A DNA stretch of 64,000 nt from an uncultured Hoeflea sp. (lineage in GTDB: Bacteria > Pseudomonadota > Alphaproteobacteria > Rhizobiales > Rhizobiaceae), in the NCBI RefSeq assembly GCF_947501405.1, contig NZ_CANMVK010000001.1, positions 1,364,001-1,428,000 on the forward strand, given 5' to 3'. This document shows positions 8,941 through 18,593 of this stretch, piece after piece. Every line of letters starts with the position of its first letter. Positions within the stretch are counted from its first letter, which is position 1. The position numbers and the translations under genes are program-made. The notes beneath the pieces are model-generated. The model saw nothing but the letters and a program-made list of their open reading frames with translations, was not told where the DNA came from and did no database searches.

Positions 8941-9717
8941 ATGGCGGATTTTGAAGACCGTGTGGTTCTTCTAACCGGTGCGACCGGCGGCTTCGGACAA
9001 GCGGCTGCGAGATTTTTCACCGGTCATGGCGCACGGCTGGTGTTGAGCGATCTTGATGCGGGCGGATTATCTGCGCTGGCGAACGGTCTCGATTGTGAGG
9101 CCGAGACGCTGCCCGGTGACATCACCGATCCGGAACTCTCTGAACAGCTCGTGAAAGCTGCGGTTGAGCGCTTTGGCCGTGTTGACATCGCGATCAACAA
9201 TGCCGGCATCGCCCATGACATGATGCCCTTGCCCAAGACACCGCTCGACGTGGCGCAGAAGATTATCAATGTCGACCTGATGGGTGTGTTTTATGCCATG
9301 CGGGCGCAACTTCCAGCCATGGAGCACCGTTTTCGTGAAACCGGGGAGACCGGCGCCATTGTCAATATCGCGTCGGTGGCCGGTGTGGTCGGCGCGCCGA
9401 TGCTGTCGGTCTATGCGGCGGCCAAACATGGCGTAGTCGGGCTCACCAAATCTGCGGCGCTCGAATATGCGCGGCGCGGGGTGCGGGTCAATGCGCTGTG
9501 CCCGTCGTTTGCGCGCACGCCGATGGTCACCGGCTTTCTCGATGCCGCGGGGGATGACCGCGCCGCGGCGGAAGCCGGGCTGGTTCGGGCAATCCCGATG
9601 GGACGGATGGCGGAGGTCGACGAGGTGATCGCCGGTCTCGCTTTTCTCGCCGATCCGGCCTCAAGCTTCGTGACCGGACAGACCCTGGAGATCGACGGCG
9701 GGCTTTCTGCTGGCTGA
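8941..9717 (+). CDS. short-chain dehydrogenase/reductase (SDR)
   Basis: This is a second classical SDR of 258 residues, only moderately similar to the one at 7093. Motifs are TGATGGFG at 12-19, NNAG at 86-89, Ser145 and Tyr158/Lys162 (YAAAK), ending with GQTLEIDGGLSAG. The start ATG lies two bases after the phosphotransferase stop, with AGAGGGG as ribosome site. It is the last gene of the plus-strand half of the divergent cluster. It could be a 3-hydroxyacyl-CoA or 4-hydroxyacyl dehydrogenase; nothing in the sequence decides between them. Confidence 0.87.
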   Translation: MADFEDRVVLLTGATGGFGQAAARFFTGHGARLVLSDLDAGGLSALANGLDCEAETLPGDITDPELSEQLVKAAVERFGRVDIAINNAGIAHDMMPLPKTPLDVAQKIINVDLMGVFYAMRAQLPAMEHRFRETGETGAIVNIASVAGVVGAPMLSVYAAAKHGVVGLTKSAALEYARRGVRVNALCPSFARTPMVTGFLDAAGDDRAAAEAGLVRAIPMGRMAEVDEVIAGLAFLADPASSFVTGQTLEIDGGLSAG

Positions 9718-9768
9718 GAAACATCGAATGCCGCTTGAGCTATAAAAAATGCACAACGGTTGAGCATT

Positions 9769-9792
9769 CCGGCTTGTTGAACATCAAGTCGG
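9769..9792. promoter_or_regulatory. candidate operator upstream of the valine operon
   Basis: CCGGCTTG-N8-CAAGTCGG is an inverted repeat with seven of eight arm positions matching, 48 bases before the mmsA start and downstream of the preceding SDR stop. Its position suits a repressor or activator of the mmsA operon. No matching copy was noticed elsewhere in the window and the regulator is unknown. Confidence 0.3.
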
Positions 9793-9839
9793 GGACGTGC
9801 ACAGTGGCTGCAACATTCCCATTATCTGGAGGCAGGACC

Positions 9840-11339
9840 ATGCAGGAACTCACCCATTACATCGGCGGCCAGCATGTTAACGGCCAATCGGGCCGTTTTG
9901 CCGACGTCATGAACCCGGCGACCGGCGAAGTTCAGGCCAAGGTGCCGCTGGCTTCCCACGAAGAGCTCGCCGATGCGGTGGCGATTGCCGCCAAAGCGCA
10001 AGTCGGTTGGGCTGCGACCAACCCGCAGAAGCGCGCGCGGGTGTTGATGAAATTCGTCGAGCTTCTGCACCGCGATATGGACAAGCTCGCCGAGGCGCTG
10101 TCGCGCGAACACGGCAAGACCATTCCCGACGCCAAGGGTGATGTCATCCGCGGGCTGGAAGTGGCGGAGTTCTGCTTTGGCGCACCGCATCTGCTCAAGG
10201 GCGAGTTCACCGAGGGCGCAGGGCCGGGCATCGACATGTATTCGCTGCGCCAGCCGCTGGGCGTGGTCGCCGGCATTACCCCGTTCAATTTCCCGGCAAT
10301 GATTCCGATGTGGAAGTTCTGCCCGGCCATTGCCGTAGGCAACGCCTTTATCCTGAAGCCGTCCGAGCGCGATCCGTCGGTTCCGTTGATGCTGGCCGAG
10401 CTGATGAGCGAAGCGGGTCTGCCTGACGGCATTCTCAATGTGGTCAATGGCGACAAGGACGCAGTGGATGCGATCCTCGATCACCCCGAGATCATGGCTG
10501 TTGGCTTTGTCGGCTCTACTCCGATCGCGCAGTATATTTATTCGCGCGGTTGCGCCAATGGCAAGCGGGTGCAGTGTTTCGGCGGCGCCAAAAACCACAT
10601 GATCATCATGCCGGATGCCGACATCGACCAGGCAGTCGATGCGCTGGTAGGCGCAGGCTACGGCGCAGCCGGTGAACGCTGCATGGCGATTTCGGTGGCG
10701 GTGCCGGTGGGCGAGAAGACCGCCGATCTGCTGATCGAAAAGCTGGCCCCTCGGGTCGAAGCGCTGAAGATCGGTCCCTATACCGATGGCAACGATGTGG
10801 ATTTCGGTCCGCTGGTCACCCGCGAAGCCCGCGACCGGGTTCTGGGGCTGGTCAATTCCGGCGTCGAGCAGGGCGCCAAGCTGGTGGTCGATGGCCGCGA
10901 ATTCTCGATGCAGGGCTATGAAGATGGCTACTTCGTTGGCGGCTGTCTGTTCGACAATGTCACCCGTGACATGGATATCTACAGCCAGGAGATCTTCGGA
11001 CCGGTGCTGTCGGTGGTTCGCGCGCCGAATTACGCCGAAGCGCTGCGCTATCCGATGGAACATGAGTATGGCAACGGCACCGCGATCTATACCCGCGACG
11101 GCGACACCGCGCGCGATTTTGTGAGCCGCATCAATATCGGAATGGTCGGCGTCAATGTGCCGATTCCGGTGCCGCTGGCCTACCACACCTTCGGCGGCTG
11201 GAAGAAATCCGGCTTCGGCGATCTCAACCAGCACGGCCCCGACGCGTTCCGCTTTTACACCCGCACCAAGACCGTGACCGCGCGCTGGCCGTCAGGTATC
11301 AAGGAAGGTGCCGAGTTCGTTATTCCGACCATGGCGTAG
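9840..11339 (+). CDS. mmsA: CoA-acylating methylmalonate-semialdehyde dehydrogenase
   Basis: MmsA oxidises methylmalonate (and malonate) semialdehyde to propionyl-CoA (acetyl-CoA) with NAD and CoA, the last step of valine breakdown. The 499-residue protein has the ALDH fold with the PFNFPAMIPMWK block at about 148-159, GAKNH at 249-253 and catalytic Cys281 in GERCMAIS. The residue that is a general-base Glu in hydrolytic ALDHs is replaced in the GAKNH block, which is characteristic of this CoA-dependent subfamily. The start ATG is preceded by TGGAGG; an upstream in-frame extension to 9735 has no family similarity. It is the first gene of the valine operon. Confidence 0.95.
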   Translation: MQELTHYIGGQHVNGQSGRFADVMNPATGEVQAKVPLASHEELADAVAIAAKAQVGWAATNPQKRARVLMKFVELLHRDMDKLAEALSREHGKTIPDAKGDVIRGLEVAEFCFGAPHLLKGEFTEGAGPGIDMYSLRQPLGVVAGITPFNFPAMIPMWKFCPAIAVGNAFILKPSERDPSVPLMLAELMSEAGLPDGILNVVNGDKDAVDAILDHPEIMAVGFVGSTPIAQYIYSRGCANGKRVQCFGGAKNHMIIMPDADIDQAVDALVGAGYGAAGERCMAISVAVPVGEKTADLLIEKLAPRVEALKIGPYTDGNDVDFGPLVTREARDRVLGLVNSGVEQGAKLVVDGREFSMQGYEDGYFVGGCLFDNVTRDMDIYSQEIFGPVLSVVRAPNYAEALRYPMEHEYGNGTAIYTRDGDTARDFVSRINIGMVGVNVPIPVPLAYHTFGGWKKSGFGDLNQHGPDAFRFYTRTKTVTARWPSGIKEGAEFVIPTMA

Positions 11340-11385
11340 AGGCACGAAAGCGGACGGGAGGGAGCCTTAAGGAGGCAAGCTGGCA

Positions 11386-12534
11386 ATGGACTTTGAGCTC
11401 AACGAGGAACAGCAGGCAATCTTTGATATGGCGCGGGATTTCGGCGCCGAGAAAATCGCGCCCTTCGCCCAACAATGGGAAAAGGAAGAAACCATCCCGC
11501 GCGGCGTACTTGAGGAGGCTGCCGGTCTGGGGCTGGCGGCGATCTACATACCCGAAGCCGATGGCGGCTCGGGCCTGACCCGGCTCGATGCGACTTTGGT
11601 GTTCGAGGCTTTGTCGATGGCCTGTCCCTCGGTCGCTTCGTTCCTGTCGATCCACAATATGTGCACCTGGATGGTGTCGTCCTTCGGTTCTGACGAGATG
11701 AAGGCGCGGTTGCTGCCGGATCTGGTTAGCATGAACAAGATCGCCTCCTATTGCTTGACTGAACCTGGTTCGGGCTCGGATGCCTCGGCGCTTCGCACCC
11801 GCGCCGAACGCACCAATGACGGTTACAAGCTCAACGGCACCAAGGCGTTTATCTCCGGCGGCGGCTATTCCGATCTCTATCTGGTGATGACCCGCACCGG
11901 TGTGGACGGGCCGAAAGGCATCTCCGCTGTTATCGTCGAGGACGGCGCCAAGGGGCTCTCTTTCGGCGCGCCGGAAAACAAGATGGGCTGGCGGTCGCAG
12001 CCAACCTCGGAGGTGCAGTTCGACGATTGCCATATCCCTGCTGAGAATCTGCTCGGCGAAGAGGGTGCGGGGTTTCGCTACGCTATGGCGGGCCTGGATG
12101 GTGGCCGGCTCAACATTGCGGCGTCGGCGCTTGGCGGGGCGCAATCGGCGCTCGACAAGACGCTCGCCTATATGGGCGAACGTGAGGCCTTCGGGCAAAC
12201 CATCGACCGGTTCCAGGCGTTGCAGTTTCGGCTGGCCGACATGGAGACCGAAATGCAGGCGGCGCGGATCTTCCTGCGCCAGGCCGCAAGCAAGCTCGAT
12301 CGCAAGGCGCCCGACGCCACCAAGTTTTGCGCCATGGCCAAGCGTTTCGTTACCGACACGGCGTTCAACGTGGCCAATGACGCGCTGCAACTGCATGGCG
12401 GCTACGGCTATCTGGCCGATTACGGGGTCGAGAAGATCGTTCGCGATCTCCGGGTGCACCAGATTTTGGAAGGCACCAACGAGATCATGCGGCTAATCAC
12501 CGCAAGAGCGTTGCTGGCGGAGCGTGCCGCATGA
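11386..12534 (+). CDS. isobutyryl-CoA dehydrogenase (ACAD8-like)
   Basis: This 382-residue short-chain acyl-CoA dehydrogenase converts isobutyryl-CoA to methacrylyl-CoA, passing electrons to ETF. Visible motifs are YCLTEPGSGSD at about 122-132 (FAD/substrate), GTKAFISGGG, LQLHGGYGYL, and the catalytic Glu362 in LEGTNEIMR. The operon context (mmsA before it, 3-hydroxyisobutyryl-CoA hydrolase after it, overlapping by ATGA) makes isobutyryl-CoA the best substrate call over butyryl- or isovaleryl-CoA. It has AAGGAGG upstream of its ATG. Confidence 0.9.
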   Translation: MDFELNEEQQAIFDMARDFGAEKIAPFAQQWEKEETIPRGVLEEAAGLGLAAIYIPEADGGSGLTRLDATLVFEALSMACPSVASFLSIHNMCTWMVSSFGSDEMKARLLPDLVSMNKIASYCLTEPGSGSDASALRTRAERTNDGYKLNGTKAFISGGGYSDLYLVMTRTGVDGPKGISAVIVEDGAKGLSFGAPENKMGWRSQPTSEVQFDDCHIPAENLLGEEGAGFRYAMAGLDGGRLNIAASALGGAQSALDKTLAYMGEREAFGQTIDRFQALQFRLADMETEMQAARIFLRQAASKLDRKAPDATKFCAMAKRFVTDTAFNVANDALQLHGGYGYLADYGVEKIVRDLRVHQILEGTNEIMRLITARALLAERAA

Positions 12535-13562
12535 GCATTCGCATCCGCAAGATCGGCCGCATCGGCCAGATCACCCTGCAGCGGCCCGAGGCGCTTAACG
12601 CCGTGACCTACGAGATGGTGCTGGCGATTGAGACGGCGCTGGACGAGTGGCGCGAGGATGAGCGCGTGGCCTGCGTGCTGATCGATGCCGAGGGTCACAA
12701 GGCGTTCTCCGCGGGTGGCGATCTGCAATTCATGTATGACACGGCCTCCAAGGGTGATTTCGACGCCGGACGCACCTTCTGGCGCGACGAGTACCGGCTT
12801 AACGCCAAGATCGCCTCTTATCCCAAGCCCTATGTGGCGCTGTGCCAGGGTTTTACCATGGGCGGCGGCGTTGGTGTGTCGCTGCACGGGTCGCACCGTG
12901 TGGTGGGTGAAAGCTCGCGCATCGCGATGCCTGAATGCGCGGTCGGTCTGGTACCTGATGTCGGCGGGAGTCTGCTGCTGGCCCGGGCGCCGGGCCATTT
13001 GGGCGAGTATCTTGGCGTGACCGGCTACAGGATGAACGCCTCGGATGCACTGGTTGCGGGCTTTGCCGATTTTTTCGTGCCCGAGGCTGGCTGGCGCGAT
13101 CTCACCGAAACGCTGATCGAAACGGGCGATTGTTCGGTGGTGTCCTCCATGGCGCGCGATCCCGAAGACGGGCCGCTGATGGAAATGCGGTCGCGGATCG
13201 AAGAGGTTTTCGCCGATCCGTCGCTGCCCGCCATTGTCGCGGCGTTGCCTGAAGACGAATGGGGCCTGGCAACTGCGAAGGCAATCTCCAAAGCCTCGCC
13301 GCTGTCGGCGGTCTGCACGCTCGAACTGGTGCGACGCGCGCGTCAGGCCAGGTCCATCGAGGCCGCGTTACAGCACGAGTACCGCTTTACCTCGCGCAGC
13401 GCCTCAAAGGGCGATTTCATCGAGGGCATTCGCGCCGCAATCATCGACAAGGATCGCAATCCGCGCTGGCGCCATGCGGGCATTTCGGAGGTGAGCGCCG
13501 ACGACGTCGAGACGATGCTGTCGGCGCCGCCGGGCGGCGACATCGAGTTTGCACCGGCTTGA
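12531..13562 (+). CDS. 3-hydroxyisobutyryl-CoA hydrolase (HIBCH family)
   Basis: This crotonase-fold hydrolase of 343 residues releases 3-hydroxyisobutyrate from its CoA ester. The oxyanion hole blocks are AFSAGGDL at about 58-65 and GFTMGGGVGVSLHG at about 107-120. The HIBCH signature MPECAVGLVPDVGG at about 132-145 carries the catalytic Glu and Asp. The C-terminal SASKGDFIEGIRA segment, typical of HIBCH-type enzymes, is complete. No separate methacrylyl-CoA hydratase is encoded in this operon, so that step must be supplied by another crotonase elsewhere. The start overlaps the preceding stop (ATGA). Confidence 0.9.
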   Translation: MSIRIRKIGRIGQITLQRPEALNAVTYEMVLAIETALDEWREDERVACVLIDAEGHKAFSAGGDLQFMYDTASKGDFDAGRTFWRDEYRLNAKIASYPKPYVALCQGFTMGGGVGVSLHGSHRVVGESSRIAMPECAVGLVPDVGGSLLLARAPGHLGEYLGVTGYRMNASDALVAGFADFFVPEAGWRDLTETLIETGDCSVVSSMARDPEDGPLMEMRSRIEEVFADPSLPAIVAALPEDEWGLATAKAISKASPLSAVCTLELVRRARQARSIEAALQHEYRFTSRSASKGDFIEGIRAAIIDKDRNPRWRHAGISEVSADDVETMLSAPPGGDIEFAPA

Positions 13563-13597
13563 TCGCCGGATGCTGAGCACAAGACAGGGAGGACGCC

Positions 13598-14458
13598 ATG
13601 AAGATCGGGTTTATCGGGTTGGGCAATATGGGTGCGCCGATGGCGGCGAACCTGCTCAAGGCTGGTCATGAGGTGACCGGTTTCGATGTTGCCGGCGTGA
13701 CGGTGGAAGGAGCTGCGACAGCGTCCTCCGCGGGTGATGCAGCAGGCGGCAAGGACGCGGTCATCACCATGCTGCCCGACGGCGCGATATTGCGGAAAGT
13801 GTATGAAGAGATCGTTCCCGCCGGTGCTGCGGGCTCGGTCTTCATTGACTGTTCGACTGTGGATGTCGACAGTGCACGTGCAGCCCACCAGATGGCGCAA
13901 GCGAAGGGGCTTTTGTCGGTCGACGCGCCGGTTTCGGGCGGGGTCGGAGGGGCCGCGGCGGGAACGCTCACCTTCATGGCCGGCGGTAGCAAAGAGGCTT
14001 TCGCGCGCGCCGAGCCGTTGTTTGACATCATGGGCAAGAAGGCAGTGCACTGCGGCGACGCGGGCGCCGGACAGTCGGCCAAGATCTGCAACAACATGCT
14101 GCTGGGCATCTCGATGATCGGCGCTTGTGAAGCCTTCGCGCTGGCAGAAAAGCTCGGGCTGTCGGCGCAAAGCCTGTTTGACGTGGTATCGACCTCGTCG
14201 GGATCCTGCTGGTCGGTCAACACCTACTGCCCGGTGCCCGGCGTCGGACCGGAGAGCCCGGCTGACAACGGTTACAAGCCAGGCTTTGCAGCCGAATTGA
14301 TGCTCAAGGATCTCATGCTCTCGCAACAGGCGGCTGACAGCGTGTCGGCGACCACGCCGATGGGCGCGCGGGCCACCGAGCTCTATGATGAGTTTGTGGC
14401 CGGTGAGGGCAGGGGCCGCGATTTCTCGGCGATGATCGAGCGGCTCAAACAAGGCTGA
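13598..14458 (+). CDS. mmsB: 3-hydroxyisobutyrate dehydrogenase
   Basis: MmsB oxidises 3-hydroxyisobutyrate to methylmalonate semialdehyde with NAD, feeding MmsA. The 286-residue beta-hydroxyacid dehydrogenase has the N-terminal GLGNMGAPMA dinucleotide loop at 7-16, the DAPVSGGVGGA substrate block at about 109-119, and the catalytic-lysine segment SAKICNNMLLG near 165-175. GGGAGG lies just before the ATG. It is the last gene of the operon and is followed by a strong intrinsic terminator. Confidence 0.93.
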   Translation: MKIGFIGLGNMGAPMAANLLKAGHEVTGFDVAGVTVEGAATASSAGDAAGGKDAVITMLPDGAILRKVYEEIVPAGAAGSVFIDCSTVDVDSARAAHQMAQAKGLLSVDAPVSGGVGGAAAGTLTFMAGGSKEAFARAEPLFDIMGKKAVHCGDAGAGQSAKICNNMLLGISMIGACEAFALAEKLGLSAQSLFDVVSTSSGSCWSVNTYCPVPGVGPESPADNGYKPGFAAELMLKDLMLSQQAADSVSATTPMGARATELYDEFVAGEGRGRDFSAMIERLKQG

Positions 14459-14494
14459 CCCGGCACGGGTGAGCGCGAGCGTATAGAAAGTGAG

Positions 14495-14518
14495 AAGGGG
14501 CCGAGCGGCCCCTTTTTT
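14495..14518 (+). terminator. rho-independent terminator of the mmsA operon
   Basis: The stem AAGGGGCC / GGCCCCTT with loop GAGC is followed by a run of six T, 36 bases after the mmsB stop. The minus-strand side has fewer T, so it mainly serves the plus strand. The chemoreceptor gene ends convergently 39 bases further. Confidence 0.93.
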
Positions 14519-14556
14519 GTGGTGTGTACGCAAGGGCGTTTGCTTGGCGTCGAGCC

Positions 14557-16869
14557 TTAGAATTCGCTCCAGTCGGCTTGTGCCGCGGCCGAACCGCCAG
14601 ATTTCTGGCGGTAGACGGGTTGCGCCGCGGCGGTGCCTGAGCCGCGCATCTGGGCCGCCATCTCTCTGAGACCTGCGCCGGAGGCAGCGCCCGAGACCTG
14701 GAATTTGGCAACCAGTTCGCCAAGCGTCCGTGCCTCATTGTTGAGAGCCATGCTTGCGGCCGTGGTTTGCTCGACCATGGCGGCGTTTTGCTGGGTGACC
14801 TGATCCATCTGGTTGACGGCCTGGTTGATTTCCTTGATGCCGACTGCCTGCTCGGAAGCCGATTGCGAGATCTCGCGGATCAGATCGTTGATCTCGGTGA
14901 CCTGGGCGGAAATGCCCTTGAGCGCCTCACCGGTCTGACCAACAAAATCCACCCCCTGATCGACCTGGTTGGCCGAAGCCTTGATCAAAGATGCGATCTC
15001 CTTGGCGGCAGAGGCCGAGCGCTGGGCCAGTTCGCGCACTTCCTGGGCGACCACAGCAAAGCCTCGGCCGGCTTCGCCTGCACGAGCCGCCTCAACGCCG
15101 GCATTAAGTGCAAGCAGGTTGGTCTGGAAGGCAATCTCGTCGATGACACCGATGATCCGGCTGACCTCGCGCGAGGACTGTTCAATGCCGTTCATGGCCT
15201 GGATCGCCTGTTCGACGATGACGCCCGACTGCGCGGTTGAATGGTTGGCGTTCTCCACGGTGGTGGAGGCTGCCTTGGCGTTTTCGGCGCTGGCATTGAC
15301 CTGCGAGGTCAGCTCATCAAGCGCGGCTGCGGTTTCCTCGAGGCTGGCCGCCTGTTTTTCCGTGCGCATCGACAGATCATTGGCTGCGGTACTCATCTCG
15401 TCGGTGCCCGATCCGATGTTTGACACCGAGGCGTTGACGGTCTGGATGGTCTGCTCGAGACTTTCCATGGCGGAGTTGAAATCATCGCGGAGCTGGGCGT
15501 ATTCACCAGGAAACTCCTCGGTGATGCGGTGGCTCATGTCGCCGGATGACAACCGCGACAGGCCGGTTCCCAGACGCGCCACCACCTGCTGTTGGGTGGC
15601 CACGGAACGGTTGCGCTCAGCCTCGGTGTTGGTGCGCTCGCGCTCAGCGTTTTGGCGTTCGCGTGCGGCTTCTGTTTCCAGATGATCGGTTTCCGACAGA
15701 CGATGGCGGAACCCCTCAAGAGCGCGGGCTACTTCGCCGGTTTCGTCGCTGCGCTGCTGGCCGTCAATCGGCGCGTCATAATCGCCCTTGCTCAAGCGGT
15801 CGACATCGGAAACGAGACCGTCGAGCGGACGCTTGACCATACGGTTGACGGCCAACCAGATACCGAGCATCACCGCGGCCAGAATGATTAGTCCGCCAAT
15901 GATCATCATGATGGTCTGCTGCATCACCGGACCGGCGATCGCTGTATCCGGAACATCGACCATGACCACCCAATTGCTGTTCAAGCCGGGCAGCGCGAAT
16001 GGATAGACCAGACGATGAACTGTGGTCCCGTCGGCCAGCACGATATCGCGAATTTTGCTGCTGACGCCATTCTTCAATGCTGTTTCGGCTTCGGCCGCAC
16101 CGTCCCCCTCGACCTCGCTCATCATGGCGTCGGCGGCCGGACCAACGAGCCATTTGTGATCCTGCGACACCAGCATCACGCGTCCGGTTCCAAATGGACG
16201 CAACTGCGAAAGCGAATCCGACAGTGACGCCAGCGACACGTCAATACCGGCTACGCCGATCAAGGTCTCGCCTGACATCACCGGATAGGTGATGGATGTC
16301 AGCGTGGTGGGGACCTCGGATTCCTCAGCAACATAGGGCGGTGTGATTGCTGCCGCGCCGCTGTCAGCCGACAGAGCGTACCAGGCGTCCTCATAGGTGA
16401 TTTCAAAGGTCGAGAAATGGATGTCACCACTGCTGGTCTTGGACCAGTAGGGGCTGAACGCGCCCTTGGAGTTGCCGGCGAATTCATTGCTGCCGATGTA
16501 ATCGGATTGGCGGCCATCAAACCTGCCTTCGGCTTCCGCGAACCAGCTTCCAAACGCCATGGGATGTGTTTCCATGGTCGCCTTGAGCAGATCCATGATC
16601 GCCTTGCGGTCGAGATGATCGCTCTCGTGGCCGCGGCCGACGATCGAGGCCACCGTATCGGTCGCCGCGCCCAGAGCGCCAATTTCGCTGGCGATACTGG
16701 CGGAAATCGCCTTGGCTTCGATCTGCGCCTGTTCAAAGACCAGGCTTTCGACGCGGGTCTGGGTCTGGGAGATCAGCACATAATTGGAAACAACGAGAAC
16801 CGAAGCGACGGTGGCGCCAGCGACGGCGATGAGTTTTGTGGAGAGGGATTTGCGATTGAAGCCGAGCAT
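14557..16869 (-). CDS. methyl-accepting chemotaxis protein with dCache-type sensor domain
   Basis: A transmembrane chemoreceptor of 770 residues. TM1 is at about 12-32. A periplasmic region of about 290 residues follows, with the Cache pattern ([30 protein letters not shown]). TM2 is at about 320-345, then a HAMP domain ([19 protein letters not shown]), a charged linker coiled coil, a second HAMP-like segment ([12 protein letters not shown]) and the kinase-control tip with [21 protein letters not shown]. The ligand is unknown. The last five residues are DWSEF, matching the xWxxF tail that tethers CheR/CheB in other receptors. AAGGA precedes the start. No other chemotaxis genes are nearby. Confidence 0.93.
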   Translation of the reverse strand: MLGFNRKSLSTKLIAVAGATVASVLVVSNYVLISQTQTRVESLVFEQAQIEAKAISASIASEIGALGAATDTVASIVGRGHESDHLDRKAIMDLLKATMETHPMAFGSWFAEAEGRFDGRQSDYIGSNEFAGNSKGAFSPYWSKTSSGDIHFSTFEITYEDAWYALSADSGAAAITPPYVAEESEVPTTLTSITYPVMSGETLIGVAGIDVSLASLSDSLSQLRPFGTGRVMLVSQDHKWLVGPAADAMMSEVEGDGAAEAETALKNGVSSKIRDIVLADGTTVHRLVYPFALPGLNSNWVVMVDVPDTAIAGPVMQQTIMMIIGGLIILAAVMLGIWLAVNRMVKRPLDGLVSDVDRLSKGDYDAPIDGQQRSDETGEVARALEGFRHRLSETDHLETEAARERQNAERERTNTEAERNRSVATQQQVVARLGTGLSRLSSGDMSHRITEEFPGEYAQLRDDFNSAMESLEQTIQTVNASVSNIGSGTDEMSTAANDLSMRTEKQAASLEETAAALDELTSQVNASAENAKAASTTVENANHSTAQSGVIVEQAIQAMNGIEQSSREVSRIIGVIDEIAFQTNLLALNAGVEAARAGEAGRGFAVVAQEVRELAQRSASAAKEIASLIKASANQVDQGVDFVGQTGEALKGISAQVTEINDLIREISQSASEQAVGIKEINQAVNQMDQVTQQNAAMVEQTTAASMALNNEARTLGELVAKFQVSGAASGAGLREMAAQMRGSGTAAAQPVYRQKSGGSAAAQADWSEF

Positions 16870-17217
16870 TCGACAGTCCTTGAGCCTTTGGCCCCGACCT
16901 CCAGTGGCAGTCGGTGGTCCGAACGGGTATCTGTGGCGTTGCTTCCATCATGGAATCGGCGGGTCTGGTCACGACGCCATGTCGCGGTTTTTTTCGACCT
17001 CTCGTCTGCCTTACTGAGTTACTGGTTTCCCAATGGTGAACGTCGATACACAGTTTTGGGGGGCACGTTGTCACAGCGGTAACGCCGGGGCGTAATCGCA
17101 TTCGCCGTCGCTGGTTTTGGGCGGCAATAGCGGTAGGCAAACTGCATTTGATCCGAGGCCGCGCGATCCGCGAAACAACCGGATCAAAGGCAAAAACCGG
17201 ACATGCCCGGGCGTGTA
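16870..17217. other. 348-bp intergenic stretch
   Basis: This region upstream of the chemoreceptor gene probably holds its promoter. I see no convincing coding region, RNA gene, terminator or strong palindrome in it. Confidence 0.5.
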
Positions 17218-17745
17218 TTACAACGTGGATTCATCGTCGCCGATCAAGGCAAACGCCTTGCGCAACCGGACCTTGGCAGAGGCGCGGGTTTCACGAGCCA
17301 TCCCGTACTCCAGGCGCTTTCGCGCCTCGGTGCGGTGATGCGGGTGAGCGGCGGCGATGACCGCGAGCCCGTAATAGCCCCAGGCACGGACGAAGGTGTT
17401 GTCATCTTCGGTGCTGTCGCAAGCAAATTGGAAGGCGTCGTGGACCATTGCGCCGGTGAAGGTCAGCGCGTCGAACATCTGCAGCACATGCAAACGCGCT
17501 TCCCAGGAGGGCATATCACTGGTCAGTTTCAACAGCCGCGCCACAAGCACAGCCGGCGGCGCTTGCCTAGTCTTTTCGATATGATGTTTGAGAAGCCAAG
17601 TCGCTGCGGATTGGCAGTTGGGTTTCTCGCTGAGCGACATCAGGGCGCGGACAAAGCCGTCGCCGCCTGAATGGGCGCGGTAGATGGCTTTTATGTCCGG
17701 TGCGGACTTTCCGTCCCAGTTCAGAATGTCGGCTTCCAGTGTCAT
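17218..17745 (-). CDS. uncharacterised alpha-helical (HEAT-repeat-like) protein
   Basis: Not recognised with certainty. The 175-residue product (from the ATG at 17743-17745) is rich in helices with repeating features (VRALMSLSEKP, ATWLLKHHIEK, EARLHVLQMFD, VRAWGYYGLAVIA). This suggests HEAT- or armadillo-like helical pairs used for protein contacts. It has no signal peptide, membrane segment or metal motif. An ATG ten codons upstream (17775) or a TTG is also possible, and no clear ribosome site decides. It is transcribed divergently from the GNAT gene at 17919. Confidence 0.55.
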   Translation of the reverse strand: MTLEADILNWDGKSAPDIKAIYRAHSGGDGFVRALMSLSEKPNCQSAATWLLKHHIEKTRQAPPAVLVARLLKLTSDMPSWEARLHVLQMFDALTFTGAMVHDAFQFACDSTEDDNTFVRAWGYYGLAVIAAAHPHHRTEARKRLEYGMARETRASAKVRLRKAFALIGDDESTL

Positions 17746-17918
17746 GATGATTTCATCATGCCGTAATCCGATCATCAATGCCAATGGTCACGTCCGGGTC
17801 ACCGGTTGCGCTCAAACCAGCCTCTGCGGTGCTGACATGCCTGTCTCGTGCTATTGCTCGCCGTCGGGAGCATGTGGTTGGGTCTAAATCCAAGGATTCG
17901 AACAGGAATCAGTAGGAC

Positions 17919-18551
17919 ATGAGCAACCAGCCGGGTTTTACCATTGAGTATGGCGTGCGCCCCGATCACCGCGGCGCAGCGGTAGAGCTCTTCTGGGAGG
18001 CTTTTCGGGGGAAGCTTGCGCCGGTGATGAAGCCCGAGGTGAAAGCGAAGGCTTTTTTGTATCGGGCCGTCGACCCTGACCATGCCATCAGCGCGATCTC
18101 GGCACAGGGCGATTTAATCGGGGTGGCCGGTTACAAGACCCGAACGGGCAGCTTTGTTGGCGGCGGGATTGCCGATCTCTGCCAGGTCTATGGCTGGTTC
18201 GGCGGCTTGTGGCGCGGGTTGCTATTGTCTGTGCTTGACAGGGCCAATGAGCCCGGAACGCTGCTGATGGACGGGATCTTCGTTTCCTCGCAAGCCCGCG
18301 GGCAGGGCGTGGGCACCGCCTTGCTTGACGCCATCAAACACAGGGCGCGGGCGATGGGCTGTGATCATGTGCGGCTCGATGTCATTGATATCAATCCGCG
18401 TGCGCGTGCGCTCTATGAACGGCAGGGGTTTGTTGCCGGGGAAACCGAGGACTCCTGGCCGTTCAATCACATATTCGGCTTTCGTGCTGCCACGCGGATG
18501 GATTTTGCGGTGCGTGCACCCGAGCAAGGGGCCGGCAGTCCTGACGGTTAG
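17919..18551 (+). CDS. GNAT-family N-acetyltransferase
   Basis: This 210-residue acetyltransferase has the GNAT acetyl-CoA pyrophosphate loop in [14 protein letters not shown] at about 125-138, with the R/QxxGxG/A pattern. It is followed by the motif B segment [21 protein letters not shown], typical of enzymes acetylating amines or protein N-termini. The substrate is unknown. It ends 106 bases before hmgA. The conserved hmgA promoter lies in that gap, so it is probably not part of the homogentisate operon. Confidence 0.8.
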   Translation: MSNQPGFTIEYGVRPDHRGAAVELFWEAFRGKLAPVMKPEVKAKAFLYRAVDPDHAISAISAQGDLIGVAGYKTRTGSFVGGGIADLCQVYGWFGGLWRGLLLSVLDRANEPGTLLMDGIFVSSQARGQGVGTALLDAIKHRARAMGCDHVRLDVIDINPRARALYERQGFVAGETEDSWPFNHIFGFRAATRMDFAVRAPEQGAGSPDG

Positions 18552-18593
18552 GCGGACTTGCCGGCCGGAAATCGAATTTGAAGCCGATCGTGT

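Noticed and set aside
9822-11234. Long open frame (470 codons) on the minus strand opposite mmsA
   Set aside because: It is an antisense shadow of mmsA, typical in high-GC DNA; its translation is rich in His/Arg/Gly and has no recognisable family motif.
11320-12459. 379-codon minus-strand frame opposite the isobutyryl-CoA dehydrogenase
   Set aside because: It lies fully within a well-supported gene and shows no protein motif of its own.
17785-17918. Small gene in the gap before the GNAT gene
   Set aside because: No frame there has a credible start, ribosome site or recognisable sequence.
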